Shown: positions 9,431 to 18,730, counted from the stretch's first letter. The stretch is 48,761 nt of DNA from Bacteroidia bacterium (GCA_030427985.1 JAUIBH010000020.1:1-48761), one strand, 5' to 3'. Numbers and translations are program-made. The notes: generated by a model from the letters alone, not told the origin.

Positions 9431-12358
9431 ATGAAAAAAATAATATTTATTGGATTTTGGTTGTGTTTTTTTATTTCTAGCGCCCAGACCGAACCCGACT
9501 TTGCGGTTAAGGTTGAAGTGATAAAGAACATCAAGATTTCATCTACGGTAAGGGACCAATATGTAGTCCCTTCAACCGAGATTTGGCATGTTGAGTTGAC
9601 CGATGGCACAAAATGGGTCAACAACGGTGGGGCCGGATGGGTTCAGGACACTGGTGGTTCTGGCGACTTTATGGCAGATGGTTCGGTTCCTGCAACGGGA
9701 GATTTCGACATGGATGCAAACAGCATATTGGACATCGATGAACTTTCCTTTAGAAAACAAGACTCTGGAACCGATGTAGGGAGTATTTTCATGCCGGATG
9801 CTAATAGGTGGTATTTCACAAAATCGGCAAGTTCTATCGGGGCGATATTAAACCTCGGGAGCATTGCCTCTAGCAGCAAAACGTTCACCTTCCCGAACAC
9901 TAGCGGGACAGTGGCTTTGACATCCGACCTAAACAGTTACGTTACCCTGACAGGCACACAGAGCATAGATGGTCTGAAAACTTTCATAGGGGATTATTTG
10001 ACCATAGACAATACCCTTTTGGGGTCACCTACAGATGATTCATACATAAGGTTCAAGAACTCAACATTAGCCGGATTGGGTATAAGTGCGGGATATGGTG
10101 CACTGTACTTTTTGGACGACAAAGTAAGGTTTGCCGTTTCGGACGGGGCCTCTGGAAACACCAATAATTTCGGGATAGACCCTTCCGCTTTGACAGCATC
10201 CCAAGATTTGATCGTCACTGATACCGATATGACTTGGAACGGAACAAGTCTTTTAAGCGGGGGCAGTGCCGATAATTTAGGAAACCATACAGCTACCGAA
10301 GATTTGGACATGGGTGGGTTTGCCCTGAACAATGCCACGGCCCTTACCGCAACAAACAGGGTCAACACCGAAGAAGTCAGGTTCAATCCTGACAATACCA
10401 TAGGCAGTTCCACCGACAACAACACTTTTGGTTTTAAGACGGGTGATATACTGTATGCGCAAAGGGTGAACCAGACCATTGAACTTGGATTGGATTTTAA
10501 CGCTCTTACCGCCGACAAAAACCTTGTGTTTACGGATTCGGATATTACTTGGGGAGGCACAAGCCTTCTTGGTTCAGGGAGTGGAATATCAGACATTGTT
10601 GAAGACACAACCCCGCAATTGGGAGGGCCTTTGGACAATAATGATTTTGCTATATCAATGAACCAACCAGGGGCATCCACAATATTCAATTGGACAAACT
10701 CCACCAATGCGGAAACCATGGCAATCGGGTTCACTTCTGATGCCTTGGGATTCAGTTTTGTTGGGAGCAGTACAGCGGGAGGGCTTTTTCTTGATTATTC
10801 CGATGATAGATGGGAAATAGGAACAGACCCAATATTGACGGGAGGCGACCTTATAGACGACGACACTTTTGCGACCGCTACAAGCTCCAACATCCCAAGT
10901 GCGGAAAGTGTCAAGGCATACGTGGATGCCTCGGGAGGCGGCGGACTTTCATCCACCGACATAGACACCTATGGGGAACTAAATACATTGGTTGCGGATG
11001 TAACGCTCACACACAACGGGCTTTTTGACACTTTTGCAGAACTCAATACTATTGTAGCGGATGCCACATTAGTGGACACCAACAATGCCCAGACACTCAC
11101 CAATAAGACCATAAATGCCGATAACAACGCCATATCGAACATAGGAAGTGCCGAAATCACCAACCAATCAATAACTTCAGCGGACATACAGGACGAAGCG
11201 ATAGGGGCGGCCCTCATAGCCACAAATGCGGTGAGTACCAATAAGATTGATGATATGGCGGTCACCAACGCCAAGGTAATGGACAACACCGTCTTGGAGC
11301 CAAAACTGAACATTACCAACGCACCGACCGACAACCATATATTGAGCTACAATGCGGCAGGAACTAATTTTACATGGATACCGCCTTCTTTTGAGGTGGC
11401 GGACATAGGTGCTGCGGACAAGACCTTAACGTCCTCGGACGTACATAAGTTCAACTACACGGACGACACGGTAATCTTCACCCTGGACAACAGCCTTTCG
11501 GTAGGGGACGAGCTTACCTTTGCCGTTACTGATATTGACAGCATCATAACGGTAGTCCCAGATACAGGGGTTGACATCATAGGCAACGGGACCGGCCCGA
11601 TAGACGGGGCCTTCCAGATTGACAGCCTCAATATCGGAAAGGTCAAGAAACTTGCAAGCAACCTCTATTACGCAATGGGGTACATCAAACCCTATTCCCC
11701 ATCGGTTTCACTGATAGTTCCCACTTTGGACGACATCAATACAAAACTATACATAGATGGAAGGGAGTTTGCCGCAAGTTCAAACGGTGCATCTGTAAGC
11801 CCTACTGACCAATCAGGGAACAGCACACCGCTCACTTCAATAGATATTACAAAACAGACGGATTCGGACAGCGACCCTACCTTTTCTTTCAATGGGACGA
11901 GTTCAAGGATAAGCCTTGGGAACAACTTTAATTTTACGGCAGGTGTGGCCCAGTCAATAGGGATATTCATTTCCGCAGACGGTTTTGGAACAGGCACAAG
12001 GTTTTCCAAGAGGGATGATGCGACAGGGGGGTCGAACGACCATTTCGCAATCTATAACGGATATTATTACATGGGGAACAACGAAGGGAACCCCAGTTTT
12101 TCATCCACTACCAACGTGCTTATAACCCTAACCAAGACAACAGGGGATGTATGGTACATCTACGAAAATGGAACGCAAAGGGCCACGGGGGCGTGGACGA
12201 ACGAGACATCCGCAGTCGATTTGTTGATAGGGGCGCAAGTGAACGGTGGTGGGTTCAGCGATTATTCCACAGGGGAGATAGAGGTTTTCTTTATCACAAA
12301 CGATTTCATTACCAACACGGAGGCGGGAACCATCGCTACCGAAATAAGCACTAGATAG
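9431..12358 (+). CDS. Tail fibre with signal peptide and C-terminal LamG-like domain
   Basis: A 975-residue Gly/Asn/Thr/Asp-rich fibre protein. Residues 1-19 form a classical signal peptide (MKKIIFIGFWLCFFISSAQ) with an S-A-Q end typical of Bacteroidota Sec substrates. The middle carries degenerate fibre repeats (for example DLIVTDTDMTWNGTSLL and NLVFTDSDITWGGTSLL) and a NIPSAESVKAYVDASGGGG segment common in fibres. Residues about 780-975 resemble a concanavalin A/LamG-like lectin fold and probably bind glycan. The ATG at 9431 gives the signal peptide directly after the preceding stop. A Sec signal on a virion fibre is unusual. Confidence 0.75.
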   Translation: MKKIIFIGFWLCFFISSAQTEPDFAVKVEVIKNIKISSTVRDQYVVPSTEIWHVELTDGTKWVNNGGAGWVQDTGGSGDFMADGSVPATGDFDMDANSILDIDELSFRKQDSGTDVGSIFMPDANRWYFTKSASSIGAILNLGSIASSSKTFTFPNTSGTVALTSDLNSYVTLTGTQSIDGLKTFIGDYLTIDNTLLGSPTDDSYIRFKNSTLAGLGISAGYGALYFLDDKVRFAVSDGASGNTNNFGIDPSALTASQDLIVTDTDMTWNGTSLLSGGSADNLGNHTATEDLDMGGFALNNATALTATNRVNTEEVRFNPDNTIGSSTDNNTFGFKTGDILYAQRVNQTIELGLDFNALTADKNLVFTDSDITWGGTSLLGSGSGISDIVEDTTPQLGGPLDNNDFAISMNQPGASTIFNWTNSTNAETMAIGFTSDALGFSFVGSSTAGGLFLDYSDDRWEIGTDPILTGGDLIDDDTFATATSSNIPSAESVKAYVDASGGGGLSSTDIDTYGELNTLVADVTLTHNGLFDTFAELNTIVADATLVDTNNAQTLTNKTINADNNAISNIGSAEITNQSITSADIQDEAIGAALIATNAVSTNKIDDMAVTNAKVMDNTVLEPKLNITNAPTDNHILSYNAAGTNFTWIPPSFEVADIGAADKTLTSSDVHKFNYTDDTVIFTLDNSLSVGDELTFAVTDIDSIITVVPDTGVDIIGNGTGPIDGAFQIDSLNIGKVKKLASNLYYAMGYIKPYSPSVSLIVPTLDDINTKLYIDGREFAASSNGASVSPTDQSGNSTPLTSIDITKQTDSDSDPTFSFNGTSSRISLGNNFNFTAGVAQSIGIFISADGFGTGTRFSKRDDATGGSNDHFAIYNGYYYMGNNEGNPSFSSTTNVLITLTKTTGDVWYIYENGTQRATGAWTNETSAVDLLIGAQVNGGGFSDYSTGEIEVFFITNDFITNTEAGTIATEISTR

Positions 12359-13782
12359 TGAAAAAATATCTTTGTATAATAACGTTTTTTTGTACGGCCC
12401 TTTTCTTCGGACAGGTTGAATACGGTGGCGGTTCTTCCGTTACAGGAGGCAGGGGATATGGTGTGTACCATGTAACCACATTGAACCAAAGCGGTGCAGG
12501 CTCCATAGAGGCCCATCTATCCTCCATAAGTTCGGCAGGGGGCGGTAATATAGTCTATGATGTTTCAGGGACAACGGAAATAACATCTTCTTACCTATAT
12601 CTCAACGGGCTTAGCAATGTTACCATTTATGGGCAATTGTCGCCCAATGGTGGAATAACCTACAACGGGAAGATTTGGATAAACAACTGCAACAACATCA
12701 AGATAATGTTCATACGGTCAAGGCCCGACTATGTTTCGGGTGACGGATATGACTGTATCACTATTACGGGGTCGAGCAATATCTACATTGTCAATGGTTC
12801 TGGGGCATTTGCAGGTGATGAATGTGTTGATGTGAATTTCAACTCGGACAATATAACCATTGAGAAGTTTTTGGTCGGGGAAAGCAACACCGCTATGATA
12901 TATGGAAACTCCGATACAGCGGATTGTGAGAACAACAGCCTATTGTCAAACCTTTCGGTATGGACCTCGCATAGATTTCCGGGCAACCTCAATTCAGATG
13001 GACGTATAGACGCGATCAATAATGTAGGTTTCGACATTACCCAGAGACTCAGCACCTATGCACAGGATGGAATGATCAATGAGATAAACAATTATTATAT
13101 CTATGCGGGAAATGCATACGGTGGAAAGGTTAACGAGATCGTACAGGATGGCAGGACTCCACAAATCTATTCAGCAGGGAACGTCATCGAGAACGTACTT
13201 ACCGATCCCGAAGCCGACAACTGGCCCTATCTACATGAAGAGTTCAACAACGGTGTCACGGTAGACCCCACGGATTATAGGGTACTTACCCCATACACGT
13301 TATTGGGAACCGCCTACCCGACAAGGAGTGCTGCAGATGCCTACACGTATGTAATCGCAAATGCAGGGGCGCACAGCACCTTGAACCTTGACGGCTCAAT
13401 AAATGAGTATAGGGACGGCCCGGATTCAGCTTACATAACAGCGGTCACCACTAGGGATTTCGGTTTCAACGATGACAATTATACTGCTAGTTCAGTCTAT
13501 ACGGCATTTCAGGCAACGATAAGCTCAACCCCCGTGAATACGTTTTCGGGCCACGATACGGACGGTGACGGGATATATGACACATGGGAAACAGCAACCT
13601 ATGGAAACCTCACAACGGTCAGCAATACGTCCGATAACGATTCCGATGGAAGAACCGATCTGGAAGAGTTCGGTGATCTGGTGTATGGCGACTCTGGCGG
13701 TGGTGAACCAGGAGGGGGCGGTGGCACCCCGAACGATTCATCCGGTAGCAAGAAGAAAAAGAAAAATATAGTAACAAATTAA
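12358..13782 (+). CDS. Pectate-lyase-like beta-helix protein with signal peptide and calcium-binding repeats
   Basis: A 474-residue protein starting with GTG at 12358, overlapping the previous stop (TAGTG). Residues 1-19 form a signal peptide. Residues about 25-300 fit a right-handed parallel beta-helix of the pectate lyase type, with the N-terminal pattern of an early Gly-rich region, YDVSGT, and asparagine ladders. Residues about 398-438 contain two aspartate-rich thrombospondin-type-3-like motifs (DTDGDGIYD and DNDSDGRTD) that bind calcium. The end is a Gly-rich linker and poly-Lys. Probably a polysaccharide depolymerase or tailspike; the catalytic residues were not identified. Confidence 0.7.
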   Translation: MKKYLCIITFFCTALFFGQVEYGGGSSVTGGRGYGVYHVTTLNQSGAGSIEAHLSSISSAGGGNIVYDVSGTTEITSSYLYLNGLSNVTIYGQLSPNGGITYNGKIWINNCNNIKIMFIRSRPDYVSGDGYDCITITGSSNIYIVNGSGAFAGDECVDVNFNSDNITIEKFLVGESNTAMIYGNSDTADCENNSLLSNLSVWTSHRFPGNLNSDGRIDAINNVGFDITQRLSTYAQDGMINEINNYYIYAGNAYGGKVNEIVQDGRTPQIYSAGNVIENVLTDPEADNWPYLHEEFNNGVTVDPTDYRVLTPYTLLGTAYPTRSAADAYTYVIANAGAHSTLNLDGSINEYRDGPDSAYITAVTTRDFGFNDDNYTASSVYTAFQATISSTPVNTFSGHDTDGDGIYDTWETATYGNLTTVSNTSDNDSDGRTDLEEFGDLVYGDSGGGEPGGGGGTPNDSSGSKKKKKNIVTN

Positions 13783-13793
13783 ATTCTTTAAAT

Positions 13794-14144
13794 ATGGAAA
13801 ATATTGATTTGACAACGTTGGATTGGATTTCTGCGATAGGTTGGTCCTTAATCGGGATTCTGTTTCAGAAATCGTGGATTTTCCCGCATGGAACCACATC
13901 TTTCAGCCTGACAAGGTGGTTAAACGAAAACCTTATAGATGTTATCCGTGGACTATTGTTGACTTTGGTTGTAGTCAAACTCGGTGACATAGTGTTTCAG
14001 GTTTTATTTTTTGTGGGTATCGATCTAAGGGGTATCTCGGAAGCTATAAAGGAGGTTGGTGTAGACCCCATACAACTGTCGTTGATAGTTGCAATAGCCG
14101 CACAATACCTTTTGTACAAGAGGAAACAAAAAAGGCAAAGATAA
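13794..14144 (+). CDS. Putative holin
   Basis: A 116-residue protein with about three hydrophobic segments (around residues 10-28, 47-75 and 90-108) and a basic C-terminal tail (KRKQKRQR). It opens a cassette that goes on to encode lysozyme and a spanin-like protein, so a pore-forming holin that releases lysozyme is the most likely role. Holins have no conserved motif, so the call rests on topology and context. Confidence 0.6.
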   Translation: MENIDLTTLDWISAIGWSLIGILFQKSWIFPHGTTSFSLTRWLNENLIDVIRGLLLTLVVVKLGDIVFQVLFFVGIDLRGISEAIKEVGVDPIQLSLIVAIAAQYLLYKRKQKRQR

Positions 14145-14171
14145 TTTATAACCTAATGACCCTAGTAAATA

Positions 14172-14831
14172 TTGGATTCTTCTATTCTATCAGAAATTAT
14201 AGGCGGCATTGTGGCGATAGTGCTCGCAGTAATAGCCTATTTGGAAAAACGGAAAGTAAAGCAGAAAGATGCCCAAATAGCGTCACTTCAAGAAGAGAAG
14301 AAGAGTTCTGATCTGAGGCTCAATCTAGTGGACAAGATATTGGACATTGCTCTTCTGGGCAAGATACAGGACGCTGTAAAAGTAATGTTTGAAGAGACAA
14401 AGGCAGATAGGTTTCTGATATTGGTGGCCATAAACGGGAAAGTGAACTTCAATGTTGTTTCTGTAATATATGAGCAGCACAAGGACACCAACTATAGGGG
14501 GAACGCCATTGCTAGGTACAGGAACCTTGAAATTGATGAAGATTATAGGGCCATGTTAAAGGATGCGGAGGCGAAATCCTGTATCGAGGTCAATGTTGAT
14601 GAAATGAGGGATTGTCTTTTGAAAAGAATTTATCAGGTTGAGGGGGTCAAGCACAGCAATGTAAGACACCTTTTGAGGCTGCCCATTGACAGTGATAATG
14701 ATGTTTTGGTATATAGCAGTGTGGCGACACACGACAATGAAATTTTCAATGTCTTGGAAAAGACCATTTTTTTAACACAATACAATTCAACCATAATCCC
14801 ATCGTTGAGGCACATGATCAGCGAGTTTTGA
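14172..14831 (+). CDS. Membrane-anchored protein with possible GAF-like domain
   Basis: A 219-residue protein with an N-terminal membrane segment (residues about 8-25), a coiled-coil linker (26-60) and a soluble domain (about 60-219) whose alternating beta/alpha pattern is reminiscent of GAF sensor domains. The only usable in-frame start is TTG at 14172, since a stop lies two codons upstream and the nearby ATG at 14156 is out of frame. It lies between the holin candidate and lysozyme, so a role in lysis timing is possible but unproven. Confidence 0.6.
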   Translation: MDSSILSEIIGGIVAIVLAVIAYLEKRKVKQKDAQIASLQEEKKSSDLRLNLVDKILDIALLGKIQDAVKVMFEETKADRFLILVAINGKVNFNVVSVIYEQHKDTNYRGNAIARYRNLEIDEDYRAMLKDAEAKSCIEVNVDEMRDCLLKRIYQVEGVKHSNVRHLLRLPIDSDNDVLVYSSVATHDNEIFNVLEKTIFLTQYNSTIIPSLRHMISEF

Positions 14832-14836
14832 ATGTC

Positions 14837-15193
14837 ATGAAACTAGAATTCAACAAAATAGCACAGGCGGTAATAATTTCCCTTCTGATTTCAATAGCGG
14901 GAGGGGTCTGGAAATTTTACCACGATTGGACCGTTGACGAGGCCACGGAAGAATCGGTAATGTTCGATAGCCCGTCCCAAAAAGTGATAACCGTTGAACA
15001 TGCCGTGAAACTGAACACAACGGACATGGAAATAAAAATATTGCGCGATGCCGATATTCAGAAAACAATCCTTGAAAAACTAAAAAAGTTAGAGGAAAAA
15101 GCCGAAGAACAGGATAGTTTGACAAGGTTGGGAATCTATCTTACAAATAAAGCAAATAAGAACGTAGAGCACGTCCTGGACGATGTTCATTAA
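14837..15193 (+). CDS. Single-pass membrane protein of the lysis cassette
   Basis: A 118-residue protein with one N-terminal transmembrane segment (residues about 9-27) followed by a soluble domain with a Lys/Glu coiled coil near residues 70-95. This is the architecture of an antiholin or inner-membrane spanin. Because a candidate unimolecular spanin is encoded two genes downstream, an antiholin-like or holin-partner role is equally likely. The ATG at 14837 is preferred over a TTG three codons upstream. Confidence 0.6.
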   Translation: MKLEFNKIAQAVIISLLISIAGGVWKFYHDWTVDEATEESVMFDSPSQKVITVEHAVKLNTTDMEIKILRDADIQKTILEKLKKLEEKAEEQDSLTRLGIYLTNKANKNVEHVLDDVH

Positions 15194-15203
15194 ACCCGAT
15201 AAT

Positions 15204-15659
15204 ATGAAACCGAGCAAAAAAATCATTGAGCACCTAAAAAAGTTTGAGAAATTACGGCTTTCCGCATATATGCCAATGCCAAATGACAGGTGGACCATAG
15301 GTTATGGGAACACTTTTTATGAAGATGGCCAACCGGTACGACAATTTGATAAAATATCGGAAGAGCGTGCCGAAGAGCTTTTTGACAATATCTTGGCCTC
15401 CTTCTCAGAGAAGGTAGGTAAAATGGTGACCTCAAAAATATCAATAAACCAATTTGATTCCCTTGTTTCTTTCGCATACAATGTAGGAGTGGAGGCATTA
15501 AGGACCAGTACTCTTTTGAGGCAGGTCAACAAAAATCCGGACGATTATTATGAAATCACGAAACAGTTCATGCGTTGGAACAAACAGAACGGAAGGACAG
15601 TCCAAGGATTGGTCAGAAGAAGGATTTCCGAGGCAAATATTTACTGCAATGGGTTTTAG
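15204..15659 (+). CDS. Endolysin, GH24 phage-type lysozyme
   Basis: A 151-residue muramidase that cleaves the N-acetylmuramic acid-N-acetylglucosamine bond of peptidoglycan. The T4 lysozyme-type triad is visible: Glu15 in KKFEKLRLSAY, Asp28 and Thr31 in NDRWTIGYGN. The C-terminal half has the family pattern QFDSLVSFAYNVG and a final R-R-x-x-E. There is no signal peptide, so export depends on a holin. The ATG at 15204 follows the previous stop by 10 bases; a start at 15183 would overlap it. Confidence 0.93.
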   Translation: MKPSKKIIEHLKKFEKLRLSAYMPMPNDRWTIGYGNTFYEDGQPVRQFDKISEERAEELFDNILASFSEKVGKMVTSKISINQFDSLVSFAYNVGVEALRTSTLLRQVNKNPDDYYEITKQFMRWNKQNGRTVQGLVRRRISEANIYCNGF

Positions 15660-16119
15660 TGTTAAATATCTGGTATTGTCATGCGCTTTTGTTTTTTTGT
15701 CATGCGGCACACGAAAAACTGAGATTGAACTTCAAAAAGCAAACACCGAAAGGCTCACAAAACTCGTGTTGCAGCTTCAAAACGACATCCAATCCAATGT
15801 CAGGATGACGAAAGTGGCAAAAAAGAAAATAATCGAGCCTGTAGACCCGTCAATCCCAAGCACCTACAATGGCCAAGACTTTAAAAATGCCAAGATAACA
15901 GAAGAAGAGGAAACCGTTGACAGCACCGCCACAAACACGGATAATAGCACCACTGACCTGAAAATAGAAGATTCAGAGTCAACTTCAAACAAAACCAAAA
16001 AAAAGGATGTAGAAAGCAAAAAGCCAAACCCTTGGCTGTGGTCTGGCCTTTTTGTTGCAATAATAGTTATATCCGGTATGTTGATAAAGTTCAGGCCATG
16101 GAGCCGCGTGAATTCCTGA
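15649..16119 (+). CDS. Probable unimolecular spanin (u-spanin)
   Basis: A 156-residue protein with a lipoprotein signal at the N-terminus (basic start, hydrophobic stretch, FLSC with Cys19) and a second hydrophobic segment at the C-terminus (WLWSGLFVAIIVISGMLIKF, about residues 130-150). The intervening 110 residues are polar. An outer-membrane lipid anchor plus an inner-membrane helix in one chain is the u-spanin layout known from phage T1 gp11, which fuses the two membranes in the last step of lysis. It overlaps the lysozyme gene by 11 bases and the convergent methyltransferase gene by 29. Confidence 0.75.
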   Translation: MGFSVKYLVLSCAFVFLSCGTRKTEIELQKANTERLTKLVLQLQNDIQSNVRMTKVAKKKIIEPVDPSIPSTYNGQDFKNAKITEEEETVDSTATNTDNSTTDLKIEDSESTSNKTKKKDVESKKPNPWLWSGLFVAIIVISGMLIKFRPWSRVNS

Positions 16120-17185
16120 TCTGTTCGTCAATCGCCTTGAAAAACTGATATGCCACCTGTGGGACTATTGCGTTTCCGTAGGCTTTGATAGATTCTTTTC
16201 TCCAATTAGAAAAGGTAATTCCGTCCAGTTCGGGGGGTAGCCCATCATTTCGGCCACAAACCGGGGGTTGAGTTGGGAAGTTTTCCCAGAATCCTCCTGA
16301 AAAGCCGCCCAAGTTCTCAAATCGTTGGTTTCGTTTCTCCCCCTTTTCTGATAACTCTCCACTGTGGCCCCTCCCTTGAAATCTGTTGCAGTGGGTGTTG
16401 GAATCAATCCCGATTCTTTCAATCCTGTTTTCAGACACTTTCCTCCCTGTTGAAAATCCGTGTTCCTGTCTGCTCCTGATGTCGGAGTCGGCAACAGGCC
16501 CATTACCATGTAGTTCTCCAGGTACATGGCCCTCTTGGTTCCACCATACTTCTTTTTGCGCTTCAAAGTCTTTTCCCTGTCCGTATTCCTTGATTGTGCC
16601 ATTGGCGTAGGCAATAAACCAGATTCTATCTCTTTTGTGGGGAGCACCGACACCCGCAGCCGGAACAACAAACGGCTGTACGCCATATCCTTCTTTTTCA
16701 AGGTCTCCACAGATGTCGTTGACAAGCATAGTTGCTTGTCGTGAGTATACCGCTTCATACTGGTCGTAATTCTCGAAGCGTACAATGCCTCTGCTGTCCA
16801 CTCTAGCGAACATTTCGTGTTGCTCCATTGTGAGCAGACCAGTAACATTTTCACCAACCACGGCAATGGGCTTAGATTCCCGTATTGCGCGTAGATATTC
16901 CGGCCAGAGATAGCGGTGATCGTCAACCCCGTTCCTGTTCCCCGCGTTACTGAACGGTTGGCATGGGAATCCTCCTGAGAGTACATCGATTTTTCCTCTC
17001 CAAATAGTGAAGTCTGTTTTGGTGATGTCATAGTATGGTTTTGAGTTTTTCCAGTAGTATTGTATAATTCTTTGGCAGAAATCGTTTATTTCGCAGTGCA
17101 TTGGCTGTCTCCATCCCAACACGTCCGCAGCATGTCCGAAACCATTTATTCCAGTGAACAAAGGCGCATGGGAAATGTCAATCAT
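16091..17185 (-). CDS. DNA (cytosine-5) methyltransferase
   Basis: A 364-residue enzyme that transfers a methyl group from S-adenosylmethionine to cytosine C5. Motif I is FTGINGFGHA (residues 10-19), the catalytic motif is PCQPFS with Cys75, the ENV motif is at 111-113, and RDRIWFIA follows near 185. The variable target-recognition region spans about 200-320, and AYGNAIVPQVAYQFF is the C-terminal motif X region. No partner nuclease is nearby, so it probably protects phage DNA from host restriction. It is the last gene of the leftward block. Confidence 0.95.
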   Translation of the reverse strand: MIDISHAPLFTGINGFGHAADVLGWRQPMHCEINDFCQRIIQYYWKNSKPYYDITKTDFTIWRGKIDVLSGGFPCQPFSNAGNRNGVDDHRYLWPEYLRAIRESKPIAVVGENVTGLLTMEQHEMFARVDSRGIVRFENYDQYEAVYSRQATMLVNDICGDLEKEGYGVQPFVVPAAGVGAPHKRDRIWFIAYANGTIKEYGQGKDFEAQKEVWWNQEGHVPGELHGNGPVADSDIRSRQEHGFSTGRKVSENRIERIGIDSNTHCNRFQGRGHSGELSEKGEKRNQRFENLGGFSGGFWENFPTQPPVCGRNDGLPPELDGITFSNWRKESIKAYGNAIVPQVAYQFFKAIDEQIRNSRGSMA

Positions 17186-17987
17186 TTTTGAAGGTTTTTT
17201 TGAATTTTTCCAGTTCTTTTTTGTTTTCTTCCTTGGTCAATTTTTGGAAAAACTCCCTTAATGCTATTATGTGGCATTGTACAGTGACCTTTTCATATCC
17301 CTTTGTGTGGATTTTGGACAATACTTCTTTGATGTGGTTTTTTTCATAAAGGCTTCTGGCCTCTTTTTGTGAGTACTCAAACTCAATGGCCTCAACAGCG
17401 TCTTTGTGGACCCTTTTCTTATACTCTACGTCAGTTGGAAGAAATCCCATGTCGTAAAGAATGTGGTAAACATAGGACTTTCCATCCATTATGGCCCTTT
17501 TGTCGATGAAATATTCCAGGCATTCGGTCACGCCTTTGTTGATCCAATATCTTTTTTCCTTTTCGGTCAGAGATTGGCCCTGCTCTTTTTTGGCAATGTC
17601 AAGGTTGTGTTTTTGTCGAACAGAAATTTTCCATTGAACATATTTGTCCAACACTTGGGCCACATATTGTGTGTCAAAACGGTTGTAGTGCTTTACAGGC
17701 TCTCCCATTTCTACAAACCGCTCCAATTTAAAGGCGTAATATACCTCGTTTATGGAAAGCCTCTTAAAACGCTTTAAAACGAGTTCCGAAATTTCCTTTT
17801 TATCAAAATCGGTGATAGGATTGGTTATTTTCATGGCCTCGGCCACTGCGGTGAAACAAATGGCCAATTGTTTGGTGCGCTCATAACTGTCCATTGCGGC
17901 AAGTTTCGTGTGCTCCAAAACATCGTTCAAGAAATCAACTGGCCCAAGTGATATTTTTTCAGGTTTATATACTGCTAATCCCCCCAT
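17178..17987 (-). CDS. Hypothetical replication-region protein
   Basis: A 269-residue, charged, helical protein without recognised motifs or Walker boxes. It overlaps its upstream neighbour (17975) by 13 bases and the methyltransferase by 8, so the three are translationally coupled. Following a replication-initiator-like gene, it could be a helicase loader or accessory replication factor, but no ATPase motif supports a DnaC-type loader. Confidence 0.6.
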   Translation of the reverse strand: MGGLAVYKPEKISLGPVDFLNDVLEHTKLAAMDSYERTKQLAICFTAVAEAMKITNPITDFDKKEISELVLKRFKRLSINEVYYAFKLERFVEMGEPVKHYNRFDTQYVAQVLDKYVQWKISVRQKHNLDIAKKEQGQSLTEKEKRYWINKGVTECLEYFIDKRAIMDGKSYVYHILYDMGFLPTDVEYKKRVHKDAVEAIEFEYSQKEARSLYEKNHIKEVLSKIHTKGYEKVTVQCHIIALREFFQKLTKEENKKELEKFKKTFKND

Positions 17988-18730
17988 CCTTTAAGGTTTT
18001 GTTTTATTCGGTTGTTTTGGTCAGTGCTCTGTTTGGGTTTAAACTTTTCGTGAAAAACTTGGATATATTTAATTTTATCCTTGTTCTTGGACCTGAGTTT
18101 TGGAAGTGAAAGGAACGTTTTGCCCCAAAAATCATCCTCCCTAGCTTGTTTGGTCAAGAAAACAATGTGTTCAAACGGAACTTTATCGATTCTGCTCAAT
18201 TTATCGATACAGTCCATCCACGATTCCTCCATGGCCTTTGTCCTTGGCCTCAAACTCTCAGGAAATAAAGGTAACACCTTTGAATAACAATCGATTACCC
18301 CTTTCTTAAAAGTTTTTTCAGACTTTTTCAAAGCATTTCTATTATTATTTACATCTTCATCTTCATCTTCATTTTCTAAAGGCAATGCCGTGGCATTTGC
18401 CGTGGTCTTATTACGGCTTTGCCGTTTCCTTCTTTTTTCCCAACCAGAAATAGCCCTTTGCCTTTGTTTTTCAGCATGTTGCGCTCTTTTGTCCGACTCG
18501 ATCTCCAATCGCTCATTAAAAAAAAGTCCTTTTTCGTCCCTTTTGAATTTGGCCAATACGTCTGCCGTGGCATTTGGTACGGCAATTTTTATGGCTTTGT
18601 CCGATAATCTGCCCTTTTGGTGCTGCAGACAAAGAAGTGTAATGTACTGGCCCCTTTCCTCAAATGTAAGATCGGAAACACCGGTAAGGAAATCGGATGA
18701 ATAAAATAGAAATGCAGGGTCTTTTGACAT
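17975..18730 (-). CDS. Replication initiator / replisome organiser-like protein
   Basis: A 251-residue protein whose first 60 residues (FLFYSSDFLTGVSDLTFEER, then GQYITLLCLQHQKGRL) match the winged-helix N-terminal domain of DUF1376-like phage replication proteins. A low-complexity acidic linker with repeated E-D follows near residue 120, then a helical C-terminal domain. The ATG at 18730 is used because an upstream ATG at 18754 would place the start inside a terminator hairpin. Confidence 0.7.
   Translation of the reverse strand: MSKDPAFLFYSSDFLTGVSDLTFEERGQYITLLCLQHQKGRLSDKAIKIAVPNATADVLAKFKRDEKGLFFNERLEIESDKRAQHAEKQRQRAISGWEKRRKRQSRNKTTANATALPLENEDEDEDVNNNRNALKKSEKTFKKGVIDCYSKVLPLFPESLRPRTKAMEESWMDCIDKLSRIDKVPFEHIVFLTKQAREDDFWGKTFLSLPKLRSKNKDKIKYIQVFHEKFKPKQSTDQNNRIKQNLKGWGD

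Noticed and set aside
9994-10734. 246-codon minus-strand frame opposite the tail fibre
   Set aside because: A shadow frame produced by codon bias in a long Thr/Asp-rich gene; no start context and overlaps a clear gene.
16165-17031. 288-codon minus-strand frame within the methyltransferase
   Set aside because: It lies in another frame of a gene with complete catalytic motifs.
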